A stretch of 64,000 nucleotides of DNA from Bradyrhizobium sp. SRL28 (GCF_018596315.1 NZ_JAHEAG010000010.1:62001-126000); one strand, 5' to 3'; shown: positions 25,057-34,432, counted from the first letter of the stretch. Program-made: numbers and translations. The notes: generated by a model from the letters alone, not told the origin.

Positions 25057-25915
25057 ATGCGATCATTCCTGTTCGTTCCCGGCGACAGCCTGCGCAAATT
25101 CGAGAGCGCCAAGAAGACAGCGGCCGATGCGCTGATCCTCGATCTGGAGGATTCGATTGCGCCGGACGAGAAATTCGGCGCGCGGCGAACGGTGCGTGAG
25201 ATGCTCGACGCCCGGAACCCGAACCAGAAGGCATATGTCCGCGTCAATGCGCTCGACACGGACATGACGCTTGGCGACTTGGCCGCCGTCATGCCGGGCC
25301 GGCCCGACGGTATCGTGCTGCCGAAATGCGCAGGCGCTACCGCCGTCAACCGCCTCTCGCTCTATCTCGATGCCTTTGAAGCCGCCGCCGGGATCGAGCA
25401 TGGTTCTACGAGAATAGTCACGGTGGCGACGGAAACGGCGAGGGCCGTCCTCAAGCTGCTCGACTTCGAGAACATGAGCCCACGGCTATGGGGCATGATG
25501 TGGGGTGCCGAGGACCTCGCGGCCTCGCTCGGCGCGTCGCGAAACCGAACGGAAGGCCGCTTCCACGGGCCGTTCCTGCTGGCGCGCGATCTCTGCCTGA
25601 TCAGCGCGGCCGCGGCCGGCGTCGTCGCCATCGATACCATTTGCGACCGATATCAACGATCTGGACGCGCTGAGGGAAGAGTCCATCGCTGCGCGGCAGG
25701 ACGGTTTCCTCGCCAAGGCTGTCATCCATCCGAAGCATGTCGACGTCGTCAATGGAGCCTTCATGCCGACGGACGAGGAAATCGCCTGGTCGGAGAAGAT
25801 CGTGAAGGCGTTCAACGACAATCCCACATCAGGTGTCGTGAAGATTGATGGCAAGATGATCGACAAGCCGCATTTGCGTGCGGCGGAAAAAATCCTTGCG
25901 TTGCGGGTGCGGTAG
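25057..25915 (+). pseudogene. HpcH/HpaI-CitE-like CoA lyase, frameshifted
   Basis: The reading frame starts as a clear CitE-like (citramalyl/malyl-CoA lyase) protein: RSFLFVPGDSLRKF, ILDLEDSIAPDEK, YVRVNALDT, GIVLPKCAGA, ETARAVLKL and WGAEDLAASLGA. After about 196 codons (near 25645) the resemblance stops in this frame and continues in the next: TDINDLDALREESIAARQDG, then FLAKAVIHPKHVDVVNGAFM, up to a TAG at 25913-25915. Removing one base around 25645 restores a protein of about 285 residues, the normal family length. The uncorrected frame runs to 25848 with an unrelated Arg-rich tail. Flanking genes are intact and in operon spacing, so this may be a recent mutation or an assembly error. Confidence 0.85.
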
Positions 25916-26005
25916 AGGGGTAGAGAAAGGCCGAGGACAAGCGAATTGACTTTATAGATCGATCGGCAGCAAATGCGGCCAATCAATAAACTTAAGGAAA
26001 ACACC

Positions 26006-27238
26006 ATGGTTGACGCGCTGATCATCGACGCATGCAGGACGCCGCGAGGTATCGGCAAGGCCGGCAAGGGCGCCTTGTCGGGCATCCATCCGCAGCAGCT
26101 CGGCGCAACGGTATTGCGCGCGCTGGCCGATCGCACCGGCATCAATACCGCTGATGTCGACGACATTATCTGGGGTACCAGTTCGCAACGCGGCCAGCAG
26201 AGCGGCGATCTCGGGCGGATGTCGGCGCTCGATGCCGGCTATGACGTGCGCGCCAGCGCGGTGACGCTGGACCGGTTCTGCGGTTCCGGCATTACCAGCG
26301 TCAACATGGCTGCCAGTTCAATCATGTCGGGCTCGGAGGATCTCGTGATCGCCGGCGGTACCGAGATGATGTCGATGGAAGGCCGTCGCAGCGAGGGGCC
26401 GTTCATGATGGACAACGGCAATCTTCGCCTGCGCGCCCGGCATCCGCAGTCGCATCAGGGCGTCTGCGCCGACGCGGTGGCGACGCTGGAAGGCATCACG
26501 CGGCAGGACGTCGATGAGCTCGGTCTCGAAAGCCAGAAGCGGGCGGCGGCAGCCATCAAGGGCGGCCATTTCGACAAGAGCCTTGTGCCGGTCCGCCGCG
26601 AAGACGGCAGCCTTGCGCTCGACCGCGAGGAATATCCGCGGCCACAGACCACGCTCGAAGGGCTGGCCGGCCTGAAGGCGGCCTTCCCGGCCATCGCGGA
26701 TTATGCGCTCGATGACAAGGGCACGACCTACCGCAAACTTATTCTCGACAAATATCCCGACCTCGACATCAACTTCGTGCATCACGCCGGCAATTCTTCC
26801 GGCGTCGTGGACGGTTCGGCGGCCATCTTGCTGGCATCGCCAGGTTACGCAAAAGCCCATGGCCTGAAGCCGCGTGCCCGCGTCGTCGCGATGGCGAATA
26901 TGGGGGACTCGCCAACCCTGATGCTGAACGCGCCGGTGCCGGCTGCCCGCAAGGTGCTGGCCAAGGCAGGCCTCACGCTCGACGACATCGATCTGTTCGA
27001 GATCAACGAGGCCTTTGCGGTCGTCGCCGAAAAGTTCATCCGTGACCTCAAGCTCGACCGCGAGAAGGTCAACGTCAATGGCGGCTCGATTGCGCTCGGC
27101 CATCCCATCGGTGCAACCGGCTCGATCCTGATCGGCACGGTCCTCGACGAACTGGAACGACGCGATCTCAAGCGGGGTTTGGTGACAATGTGCGCGGCTG
27201 GCGGCATGGCGCCGGCCATCATTATCGAGCGGGTCTGA
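26006..27238 (+). CDS. acetyl-CoA acetyltransferase (thiolase)
   Basis: A 410-residue thiolase. The catalytic Cys lies in LDRFCGSGITSVNMA, the His in the NEAFAVVAEKF and GGSIALGHPIGATGS segments, and the second Cys in MCAAGGMAP. It is degradative in length and context and would cleave a 3-ketoacyl-CoA to acetyl-CoA plus a shortened acyl-CoA. The start at 26006 has TAAGGAAAA upstream; an ATG 11 codons earlier lacks this. It ends the rightward operon, 90 bp after the frameshifted lyase. Confidence 0.92.
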   Translation: MVDALIIDACRTPRGIGKAGKGALSGIHPQQLGATVLRALADRTGINTADVDDIIWGTSSQRGQQSGDLGRMSALDAGYDVRASAVTLDRFCGSGITSVNMAASSIMSGSEDLVIAGGTEMMSMEGRRSEGPFMMDNGNLRLRARHPQSHQGVCADAVATLEGITRQDVDELGLESQKRAAAAIKGGHFDKSLVPVRREDGSLALDREEYPRPQTTLEGLAGLKAAFPAIADYALDDKGTTYRKLILDKYPDLDINFVHHAGNSSGVVDGSAAILLASPGYAKAHGLKPRARVVAMANMGDSPTLMLNAPVPAARKVLAKAGLTLDDIDLFEINEAFAVVAEKFIRDLKLDREKVNVNGGSIALGHPIGATGSILIGTVLDELERRDLKRGLVTMCAAGGMAPAIIIERV

Positions 27239-27254
27239 GGCGACTGCTCAATCC

Positions 27255-27356
27255 AGAGCGTTTTCCAGCGAAGTGGCGACCGGTTCGCGTCAAGAAAACG
27301 CGTCAAATCAAAAATATCGAGCCCCGTTCCGATTCCATCGGAACGGAAAAGGCTCT
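27255..27356. repeat. Bradyrhizobium-type palindromic intergenic element / bidirectional terminator
   Basis: Two nested hairpins between convergent genes. The first is GCGTTTTC (27258-27265) with GAAAACGC (27294-27301). The second is CCGTTCCGAT (27324-27333) with ATCGGAACGG (27337-27346), flanked by GAGCC (27319-27323) and GGCTC (27351-27355). I recognise this arrangement as a common dispersed element in Bradyrhizobium genomes (memory, not searched). It overlaps the stop codon of the kinase gene and probably ends both transcripts. Confidence 0.75.
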
Positions 27357-28947
27357 AGGCAGCCGGGAACAAGAGCTCAAACGCAACGCCTTGATCGGAC
27401 GGCAGTAGCCGGATCGATCCGGCGTGGCTGGTCATAACGGCCTGGACGATGGCCAGCCCCATTCCCGTGCCGCCTGTGTCGCGGCGTGTGGTGAAGAAGG
27501 CATCGAAGATCTTCTCCCGATTGGCTTCGGATATCGGATCGCCATCATTACTGACCGTCATCCTGACGGATCCATCTTCCTCGGTCGCTTCCAGCCGCAC
27601 CGTCTTCGCGTTGTGACGGATGGCATTGTCGGTCAGATGCGACAACACGATCAGCGCTTTTTCGCTGGACATGCCGATTGGGCGCTCGAGGCTTCCGGTT
27701 GCCTCGATCGCTCGCGTCGGGAATCGGCTCTTCAATCCTCCGACAACCTGTGACAATTCGGTTTGCTCGTTCTGCGGCGCGGTTTCCGCGCGGGCCAGTT
27801 CGCGCAGCCGCTGCGTCATGGCTTCCAGGCGCCCTGCGTCGCCCAGAATGTTCGATATGAAGTTCTTCTGTTCCATCCGGGTAAGATTATCGGATTTGCT
27901 TTGTAGCGAATCCAGCAGCAGTTCAGCGGCGCCCTTGATCGATGTCAGCGGCGACTTCAATTCATGGGTGAGGTGCGACGAAAACGTCGCGATGTAGTCC
28001 GACCGTCGCGCCAATTGTTCGGCCATGTCGAGAAAGCTGTGCGACAATTGGGCGAATTCGCGCGTTCCGTAGTGGGCGAGCGGTTGAAATGCATCGCGAT
28101 CGCCGCGGCTGATGCGCGCGGCGCGATCGACCAGCTCGCGCATCGGGCGGGTGATGGTTCGGGAGAACACCAGGCCAATGACGATGGTCGCGAAAATGAC
28201 CGCAAGTCCCGCCAGGATAAACTTGCCGCGCTCCTGATAGAGATGGTCGAAGATGTTGCTCGGCGTCCTCGACGTGTAGATGACGCCCGCGACGCGGTTG
28301 TTGACGAGGACAGGCATTGCCGAAAACACATGGACGCCGACGCCGCGGCTGATCGAGTAGATCGGAGGAGGCGGCTTGTCGGGTTTGCGAATCCGCAAGG
28401 CCGCCCGGTACTGTCCCCCGAGCGCTGTGGCTACTTCCTCGATATGGGCGAGCGATTGGCCGACCTCGTCGCGGCCGGCAATCACGACACCGCGGGGATC
28501 GAGAATCCGGAAACCGGCGAGCGTGACTTTCTGGGTTTCCCGGATGATCGGCATCAGCCGCGCACCAATCTCGACATAGGGTTGCGATGCAGGAACGCTT
28601 GCCGGGAGCGCATCTGGCCGCCGCCGAAGCAGGTCGGCGCCGGCGGCGAGATCGAGTGCAGGCCGGATCGGCGTCAACTGGTCTTCGCGATCGGATCGTG
28701 CCTCGGACGGAATTTCAGCTCCGAGAGTAATCCCGGCACCGAGGCGCGTTTCCACTTCCCGCGCATAGACCGCGGCGAGCACCCGGCTTTGAGCGATCAG
28801 TTCGGCCTGGGTTTGGTGAATGAGCTGGTTGTCATAGAGGCGGAAGAAGAACAGCCCGACCAGAGGCAGTGTCGCCGCGGCGGCGAGCGCGGCAAAAATG
28901 ACCTGCCCCACCGACGGTCGCCATTTTTCACCCGTGCGGGACATCAT
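27355..28947 (-). CDS. sensor histidine kinase
   Basis: A 530-residue membrane kinase. There is one N-terminal membrane helix (IFAALAAAATLPLVGLFFF), a periplasmic sensor region of about 200 residues, a second helix (ILAGLAVIFATIVIGLVFS) and a HAMP region (RTITRPMRELVDRAARIS). The phospho-acceptor His lies in FSSHLTHELKSPLTSIKGA, and the ATP-binding boxes are LTDNAIRHNA and GGTGMGLAIVQAV. Architecture and H-box resemble CreC-like kinases. The start at 28947 overlaps the response-regulator stop by 4 bp (ATGA); the ATG at 28962 would lengthen the overlap. The signal is unknown. Confidence 0.9.
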   Translation of the reverse strand: MMSRTGEKWRPSVGQVIFAALAAAATLPLVGLFFFRLYDNQLIHQTQAELIAQSRVLAAVYAREVETRLGAGITLGAEIPSEARSDREDQLTPIRPALDLAAGADLLRRRPDALPASVPASQPYVEIGARLMPIIRETQKVTLAGFRILDPRGVVIAGRDEVGQSLAHIEEVATALGGQYRAALRIRKPDKPPPPIYSISRGVGVHVFSAMPVLVNNRVAGVIYTSRTPSNIFDHLYQERGKFILAGLAVIFATIVIGLVFSRTITRPMRELVDRAARISRGDRDAFQPLAHYGTREFAQLSHSFLDMAEQLARRSDYIATFSSHLTHELKSPLTSIKGAAELLLDSLQSKSDNLTRMEQKNFISNILGDAGRLEAMTQRLRELARAETAPQNEQTELSQVVGGLKSRFPTRAIEATGSLERPIGMSSEKALIVLSHLTDNAIRHNAKTVRLEATEEDGSVRMTVSNDGDPISEANREKIFDAFFTTRRDTGGTGMGLAIVQAVMTSHAGSIRLLPSDQGVAFELLFPAA

Positions 28948-29648
28948 GCCTGCGGCTCGCATCGTCCGAGCTTGAAGCCGACGCCATGAATGGTTTCGAT
29001 GACATTGTCGCAGTTCACGGCAGATAGCTTGGCGCGGATATTGCGAATGTGGCTGTCGATGGTGCGGTCCGATACCTGGATGTTGAGCTGGTAGGCGGCG
29101 GTCATGATCTGGTCGCGGCTGAAGACGAGCGTCGGCCGCGTCAAAAATGCCCTGAGGATTCCGAACTCGATGGCCGTGAGCCGAAGCGGGGTGCCGGCAA
29201 ACTCGGCGAGATGCTGTTCGGGGTCGACGGAGAGCTTACCTTGCGACAGTGCGGCCATGGACGCCTTCGCATCCTGTCCACGCGAAGCCATGCGGCGCAG
29301 GATGACGTTCACCCTTGCTACGAGTTCGCGCGGGCTGAAAGGCTTGGTGACATAATCGTCACCGCCGATCTCCAGGCCCAGTACGCGATCGATTTCGTCG
29401 TCGCGGGCGGAGAGAAAAAGGATCGGAACGTCCGAGGACTTTCTGATTTCGCGGCAGACGTCCAGGCCGTCGAACTCCGGCATGCCGATATCCAGAATGA
29501 TCAGATCCGGCCTGTCGGCGGCAAAGCGGGTCAACGCTTCCTTGCCGTCGCGCGCCTCGAAGACAGTCATTCCGGCCTTCTTGAGTGCAACACGGATGAC
29601 CTCGCGGATGTGCAGGTCGTCGTCAACGATGAGAATGCGGTGCGTCAA
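28944..29648 (-). CDS. OmpR-family response regulator
   Basis: A 234-residue regulator. The receiver domain has the acidic pair VDDD, the phospho-acceptor in LIILDIGMPEFDG and the conserved Lys in VTKPFSPREL. The C-terminal winged helix includes LTAIEFGILRAFLTRP and VSDRTIDSHIRNIRAKL. It is translationally coupled to the kinase gene and lies 42 bp after the DUF4173 gene, so the three are probably one operon and the membrane protein a likely target or partner, as with CreBC and CreD (analogy only). Confidence 0.93.
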   Translation of the reverse strand: MTHRILIVDDDLHIREVIRVALKKAGMTVFEARDGKEALTRFAADRPDLIILDIGMPEFDGLDVCREIRKSSDVPILFLSARDDEIDRVLGLEIGGDDYVTKPFSPRELVARVNVILRRMASRGQDAKASMAALSQGKLSVDPEQHLAEFAGTPLRLTAIEFGILRAFLTRPTLVFSRDQIMTAAYQLNIQVSDRTIDSHIRNIRAKLSAVNCDNVIETIHGVGFKLGRCEPQA

Positions 29649-29690
29649 AGGTCTCTCCGGGAAGTCGTATTAGCCTGTGGTCGAACTCTT

Positions 29691-31160
29691 CTATTGGGCG
29701 TCCAGGGTGCGCTGCAGCCGCCAACTCCGAAATCCCCAGCTGCGCCAGGATACCACCTCTCTTCGTTGCTGTTCTACAAGGCTACCACGGCGGGAAACAA
29801 GGGTGGGATCGAGCCCGCGAAGGGCAATGGCCCGGTCGATGGCCGGCAATGCCTGCGGTCCGAGGGAAAACAGATAGTTCATGTCGATCCACACGCCCTT
29901 GCCGGCGGCTTCGCGGCTGTGGCTGACATTGTAGTCGGCGATGATGGCGGCGAAATTGATCAGCGAGCAGATGTAGAGCGTTGCCGTTAGGGTGATGAGA
30001 TTGGCGCGGACCAGCCAGGCATTCGAGCGGTTCAGAACAATGCGGGCGACGATGAGCACGAGCCCGAACGCGACCAGCGCCATCCAGATGAAAGCCGCGA
30101 CGCGCCACCAGGTCAGCAGGTAAATCTGAACATAGAGATCGAGGCGCAGGATCGATGAAAGAACCAGCAGGACATTCTGCGCCACCCACAGATAGACCAG
30201 CGGCCGGATCACCCTTGATTGCTCAGCCGGTCCACCGGGCCGCATGGCGGCCAGAACGAAGCCCGCCGCCAGTAGCGCCGTGACGATGAGGGGATAAGCG
30301 CCGCGGTGCGCATATGAAGCGTAGCTGATATCGGCGGGCAGGGTCGCATTGCCCCAGAGATAGGCCACGTCCAGAACGGTTTGAACGGCGAACAGCAGAT
30401 TGAACAGGATCAGCGAACGCAGGATCGTGGCAACTCCGAAGAAGTCGTTTTGGCCCGATGGCATTCCCTGCGCCAGTGCCGCCGCTTCGGCTAACCTTGC
30501 CGACATCTCCCGCTTGCCGCTCCACCGGACGTGGATAAAGGGCCATACGATCGACAGCGCCACAGTCCAGAACAGTACGCGTCCGAGACTCACGTAAGAA
30601 GCCGTGTTACCCGGGTTCAGCAGGCTGATCCACTTCTCGAGCAATGGATTGGCCGAGACCAGCAGAAACACGAAGATGCCGCTGAGAACGATCGGAATGA
30701 ACCACACCACAAACCCGGTCTTCAGTGCAGGCAGATTGAACGCAGCGATGGCATCGCGGAAAAATCTGAACGGGCCGACCAGATAAAGATCGCACAACGC
30801 CACGGCTCGCTCGCCGAGACCATGCCGATCGCGATTGGTCGTCAACAGCAGGCCTACGCCGAGCGCCAGCAGCATGAAGGTCAGAGAGGCGATGTTGAAT
30901 TCCTCGATGGCTGGGACCAGGGCAACCAGGAGGAGAGCGCCGGCCAGCAGCACCTGCTTTCGGTTGAAGGTTGCGAGGTTGGCGAGCAGCGAGCCGCAGG
31001 CTACGGCGACCGCAAAGATGGCGGCCGATATTCCAATGCCGTGCCCGTAGAACAACCAGTCGGCCAGCGCAGCCAGCGCGAGAACAATGGCTGCTTTGAG
31101 GGGAAAGGTGCCTTCCTGAACGGCGCCGGCATTGGATGCCGGCGCGGTGAAATCAGCCAT
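29691..31160 (-). CDS. DUF4173-like multi-pass membrane protein
   Basis: A 489-residue inner-membrane protein with roughly a dozen hydrophobic helices and a soluble C-terminal tail of about 80 residues. The segment ISYASYAHRGAYPLIVTALL matches the conserved core of DUF4173 proteins as I know them. No enzymatic motif is visible. The start at 31160 precedes MADFTAPASN; in-frame upstream codons lack a ribosome site and reach far into the divergent intergenic region. It lies upstream of the two-component pair on the same strand, so it may be its sensed envelope function or its output. Confidence 0.75.
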   Translation of the reverse strand: MADFTAPASNAGAVQEGTFPLKAAIVLALAALADWLFYGHGIGISAAIFAVAVACGSLLANLATFNRKQVLLAGALLLVALVPAIEEFNIASLTFMLLALGVGLLLTTNRDRHGLGERAVALCDLYLVGPFRFFRDAIAAFNLPALKTGFVVWFIPIVLSGIFVFLLVSANPLLEKWISLLNPGNTASYVSLGRVLFWTVALSIVWPFIHVRWSGKREMSARLAEAAALAQGMPSGQNDFFGVATILRSLILFNLLFAVQTVLDVAYLWGNATLPADISYASYAHRGAYPLIVTALLAAGFVLAAMRPGGPAEQSRVIRPLVYLWVAQNVLLVLSSILRLDLYVQIYLLTWWRVAAFIWMALVAFGLVLIVARIVLNRSNAWLVRANLITLTATLYICSLINFAAIIADYNVSHSREAAGKGVWIDMNYLFSLGPQALPAIDRAIALRGLDPTLVSRRGSLVEQQRREVVSWRSWGFRSWRLQRTLDAQ

Positions 31161-31455
31161 TATTGCACTACCTGTCTGGAGAGGAAAATTGCAAACCAGA
31201 TTCGTGGAGGCAGGCTGGCATAGCCACCAACCGTCGTTGGCTAGTCTCGTGGGAACAGGCATTCGATCAGTCGCCTCGGGTTTGCAAACCGAATATCCGA
31301 CGCCGTTGTGCAATTGCTTGGAGTGCCGTCTGCAAGAGTTCAGGATTCTTATGCAGTTTCCGTGCAGGTGCGGTTATGCGCTCGCTTCGGTGAGGCAAGT
31401 TTGATACGGGCAATTGTCTCGTTCGATCTCCTCACGCAAGCCGCCATCCATTTTC

Positions 31456-32757
31456 ATGCAAATCCTCAAGCGTATCGGCCTCGTCCTGGTCTGGCTCGCC
31501 GGAGCGGTCTTCGTTTTCGTTGCGGCCAACAAGAACGACCCCTATCTGATTTCGCTGCGGGGCCTGGGAAACATCGTTCTGGCCGCAGCGAGCATCATCG
31601 TCATCGTGGTCCTCATCCGCCGCGGCTATTGGAGGCGAGGCATCGCTGGACGGTTGCTCGTTCTGCTATGGTGTTTGCCATCGCTGTCGATGCTCGGCGC
31701 GCATGCTTCGTTTGAATGGCGCAAGCAGAGCGTCCTGAAGACCGACGCCACACAGACGCGAAATCTCGGGCGGCACTTCATTGTTGGGTACTCGTCATTT
31801 TCAGAGGTGGCTGTTCTCGCCGAGAAGGGCCTGATCGCCGGCGTCTACATCACCAGGCACAATGTCGCGGGATCGACGGCGGCGCGTCTGAAAGAAGAGG
31901 TCTCGGCGCTGCAGGAAAAACGGCGCGCCGCGAGCCTGCCACCCCTGATCGTCGCGGCCGACCAGGAAGGCGGCATCGTATCGCATCTGGCGCCGCCCTT
32001 GACCAAGTTGCCGGCGCTATCGACGCTTGCGAGTCTGGCGCCGGATGTTCGCGCCGAGAAAGCGGAAGCGTTCGGGCGTACGCACGGGCAGGAGCTGGCG
32101 GCGCTCGGCGTCAACCTGAATCTAGCGCCGGTGCTGGATTTGCGCCCCGAGCCGAAGCGCAACCGATTCGACTTCAACACGCTGATCGGCCAACGCGCGA
32201 TTTCCGATGATCCGGCCGTCGTCGCCGACATCGCGCGAGCTTATGTGAGCGGGCTGGAAGCGTCAGGCGTCGGTGCGACGGTCAAGCATTTTCCCGGCCT
32301 CGGACGCGTACGAACCGATACCCATCATTTCAGCGCCGATCTGGATACGCCTGTGGACGAACTCGAAGCGTCCGACTGGATTCCCTTCAGGAAGGTGCTG
32401 GCTGGCTCGAAAGCGCAACTGATGGTCGGACATGTGACGGTGACTTCGGTTGATCCGGACCGTCCGGCGTCGCATTCCAAACGGGTTGTCGACGGCATCC
32501 TTCGCAAGAAATGGAACTATCAAGGCGTCGTCATGACCGATGACCTCGTGATGGGGGCGATCTATCAACGCAACGTTTGTACGGCCGTGGTCGAGGCGCT
32601 CAATGCCGGTGTCGATCTGCTGCTGGTCGCTTTCGACGGGACGCAGTTCTATCGCATCTTTAACTGCGCTGTGGCGGCGTCGGCCGGGGGAAGGCTCGAC
32701 GCCGCCATGCTGGGTGATAGCGAGATGCGGTTGAAGGGCGCATTCCCGGTGGATTGA
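31456..32757 (+). CDS. glycoside hydrolase family 3 (NagZ-like) with N-terminal membrane anchor
   Basis: A 433-residue protein. Two hydrophobic segments at the N-terminus (GLVLVWLAGAVFVFVAA and NIVLAAASIIVIVVLI) precede a GH3 domain starting near residue 100. Family motifs include VAADQEGGIV, LNLAPVLD, KHFPGLGRVRTDTHH (canonical NagZ has KHFPGHGxTxxDSH) and MTDDLVMGAI, which carries the catalytic Asp. NagZ removes N-acetylglucosamine from muropeptides, usually in the cytosol; a membrane-anchored copy could act on peptidoglycan or another glycan at the envelope. The upstream TTG-initiated extension is rejected. Confidence 0.85.
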   Translation: MQILKRIGLVLVWLAGAVFVFVAANKNDPYLISLRGLGNIVLAAASIIVIVVLIRRGYWRRGIAGRLLVLLWCLPSLSMLGAHASFEWRKQSVLKTDATQTRNLGRHFIVGYSSFSEVAVLAEKGLIAGVYITRHNVAGSTAARLKEEVSALQEKRRAASLPPLIVAADQEGGIVSHLAPPLTKLPALSTLASLAPDVRAEKAEAFGRTHGQELAALGVNLNLAPVLDLRPEPKRNRFDFNTLIGQRAISDDPAVVADIARAYVSGLEASGVGATVKHFPGLGRVRTDTHHFSADLDTPVDELEASDWIPFRKVLAGSKAQLMVGHVTVTSVDPDRPASHSKRVVDGILRKKWNYQGVVMTDDLVMGAIYQRNVCTAVVEALNAGVDLLLVAFDGTQFYRIFNCAVAASAGGRLDAAMLGDSEMRLKGAFPVD

Positions 32758-32802
32758 GAAGCAGCAGCGAGGTGTGCGCGCCCCGAGGGAAAACGGCGGG
32801 AA

Positions 32803-33990
32803 CTACTTCGCGAACCGGCCTTCCTCCGGAAGCCCCGTCATTGCCGGTGTCCGGAATGCCGGCTTGTGATCCTGCCGCTTGGACCACGACACGTAATAGG
32901 CCACGCCCGTCATGATCAAAATCCCGGCAAAGCTGACCAGGACGTGCATGAGAAGCGAATCCGGGCCTGTGATCAGGACAAGGTGTCCGGCAAACGAAAG
33001 AAACACGCCGGCACAAAAGACCGCCAGCCATTCCTGGCCGCATATGATGATCGGCTGCAACGCCGGCCACCGGAATCCGGACCAGTCTCGCGGCATCATG
33101 TAGGCAAACAGAAAAGCCAGCGCGAGAAAATGCAGCACCCTGTGAGCGGCGAGGTTTTCCTTGTCGTTGGGAAGAAAGGCATCGCGCAGGACATCCGGGA
33201 CGATGCCGGCTTGGGGAAATTTCCCTGCCACCGTCACCACAAGAGCAAAGAGCAGATACAGCCACGCCGCAGCGCGCAGGACCGGGAGCTCCTGAAGTGT
33301 ACGTACGGCGCGCATTTGAGTTGCGGGGCTCAAGGCAAACCATGCGCCGAGCACAAACAGCAGTTGCCAGCAGAACGGGTTGAGATACCACCGTCCATCT
33401 GGAAATGCTGACAAATTCCAGTCGAATTGATGGGCCGCAAGGTAGAGACCGATCGACCCCGCCATCGTGACATTCGGCCGGCGGACCATGCTGAACAGAA
33501 CGAACGGGAAGACCGCCATCAATACGATGAACAGTTGCAGCACATCAAGGTTCAGCGGCTTGGCTCGAAGCAGCAGACCGTGAATCAGCGTCCGGATCGT
33601 GTGATCGACGATTCCGGTGACGTTGAATTCGCCGATAAGTGCGGGCGCGGCGGATTGGCGCGCGACATTTCCGATCAGATCGATATAGATCACGAATAAG
33701 ACGATATAGGCGGCGTAAAGCTGCCACAGCCGCTTGAAGATACGGGTTGCCGTCACGACGAAACCGCGCTCCAGCATCATCCTTCCATAGAGGATGGCGG
33801 CGGTGTAACCGCCGACGAACACGAACAGGTCGATGGCGCCGCTGAACCCGAAATTGCGCATGGTCAGCTGGCTGACCACATTGTGCGGGACGTGATCCAG
33901 AAAGAGAAACCAGGCCGCGATACCAAGCAGGAGACAGAGTCGGAGATCGCCGTCGCGCGCAGCGAGCTCAGCCTTCATTGACGTATACAT
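32803..33990 (-). CDS. opgC: OpgC-family acyltransferase-like membrane protein
   Basis: A 395-residue membrane protein with about ten hydrophobic helices. The N-terminal section DLRLCLLLGIAAWFLFLDHV, then NVVSQLTMRNFGFSGAIDLF and FVGGYTAAILYGRM is the OpgC family signature. OpgC succinylates periplasmic glucans, and rhizobial homologues have been linked to cyclic glucan substitution. It is monocistronic and convergent with the GH3 gene. An ATG four codons downstream is an alternative start, as no clear ribosome site separates them. Confidence 0.85.
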   Translation of the reverse strand: MYTSMKAELAARDGDLRLCLLLGIAAWFLFLDHVPHNVVSQLTMRNFGFSGAIDLFVFVGGYTAAILYGRMMLERGFVVTATRIFKRLWQLYAAYIVLFVIYIDLIGNVARQSAAPALIGEFNVTGIVDHTIRTLIHGLLLRAKPLNLDVLQLFIVLMAVFPFVLFSMVRRPNVTMAGSIGLYLAAHQFDWNLSAFPDGRWYLNPFCWQLLFVLGAWFALSPATQMRAVRTLQELPVLRAAAWLYLLFALVVTVAGKFPQAGIVPDVLRDAFLPNDKENLAAHRVLHFLALAFLFAYMMPRDWSGFRWPALQPIIICGQEWLAVFCAGVFLSFAGHLVLITGPDSLLMHVLVSFAGILIMTGVAYYVSWSKRQDHKPAFRTPAMTGLPEEGRFAK

Positions 33991-34156
33991 TGTGGATTAA
34001 GAACTTTGCAGGTCGGAGGAATCGAATCGCGAATCTAGCGCGACTGTCCACTCAGCCGGAATAGACTTTACGTGAAGAATAATTAAGCAAGTTGTCGGCG
34101 ATTAAAGCCCGCCCAACAATCACAATGTTTTGAGGGAATAGAGCGACGGAATGGGA

Positions 34157-34432
34157 TCACGCCCGCTCGTGCTTGCGCAGATCGCGGATGTGGTCGAAAT
34201 GGCTGGCCTGCAGGTCGGCGCCCGTCGTGCCGATGTCGGGCAGGGCCGCCTCGCTGAGGATCTCGGCGGTGATATCCTCGACTGAGCAATCCGCGATTTC
34301 ATGGATGAAGCTGATATTCCTGTATTCACCCGACGCGATCCGGGAGATGACCTCGCGCCTTGTGATTTCCGGGTCGACGATGGCCTCGCGACCGCGGCGG
34401 CCGTAGTCGATCATCACGACGAAATACTGCAT
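34157..34432 (-). CDS. small conserved-looking protein under the S24-repressor operators
   Basis: A 91-residue acidic soluble protein, MQYFVVMIDYGRRGREAIVD at the N-terminus, with no motif I recognise. Codon use is normal for the genome. The case for it being real rests on its promoter: TTGACT-N17-AATGCT on the minus strand, with a TTCYG-N5-CRGAA box in the spacer (34482-34496) and a second just upstream (34513-34527), the same boxes that flank the neighbouring repressor gene. It is therefore a likely regulon member, perhaps damage- or stress-induced (inference). Confidence 0.65.
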   Translation of the reverse strand: MQYFVVMIDYGRRGREAIVDPEITRREVISRIASGEYRNISFIHEIADCSVEDITAEILSEAALPDIGTTGADLQASHFDHIRDLRKHERA

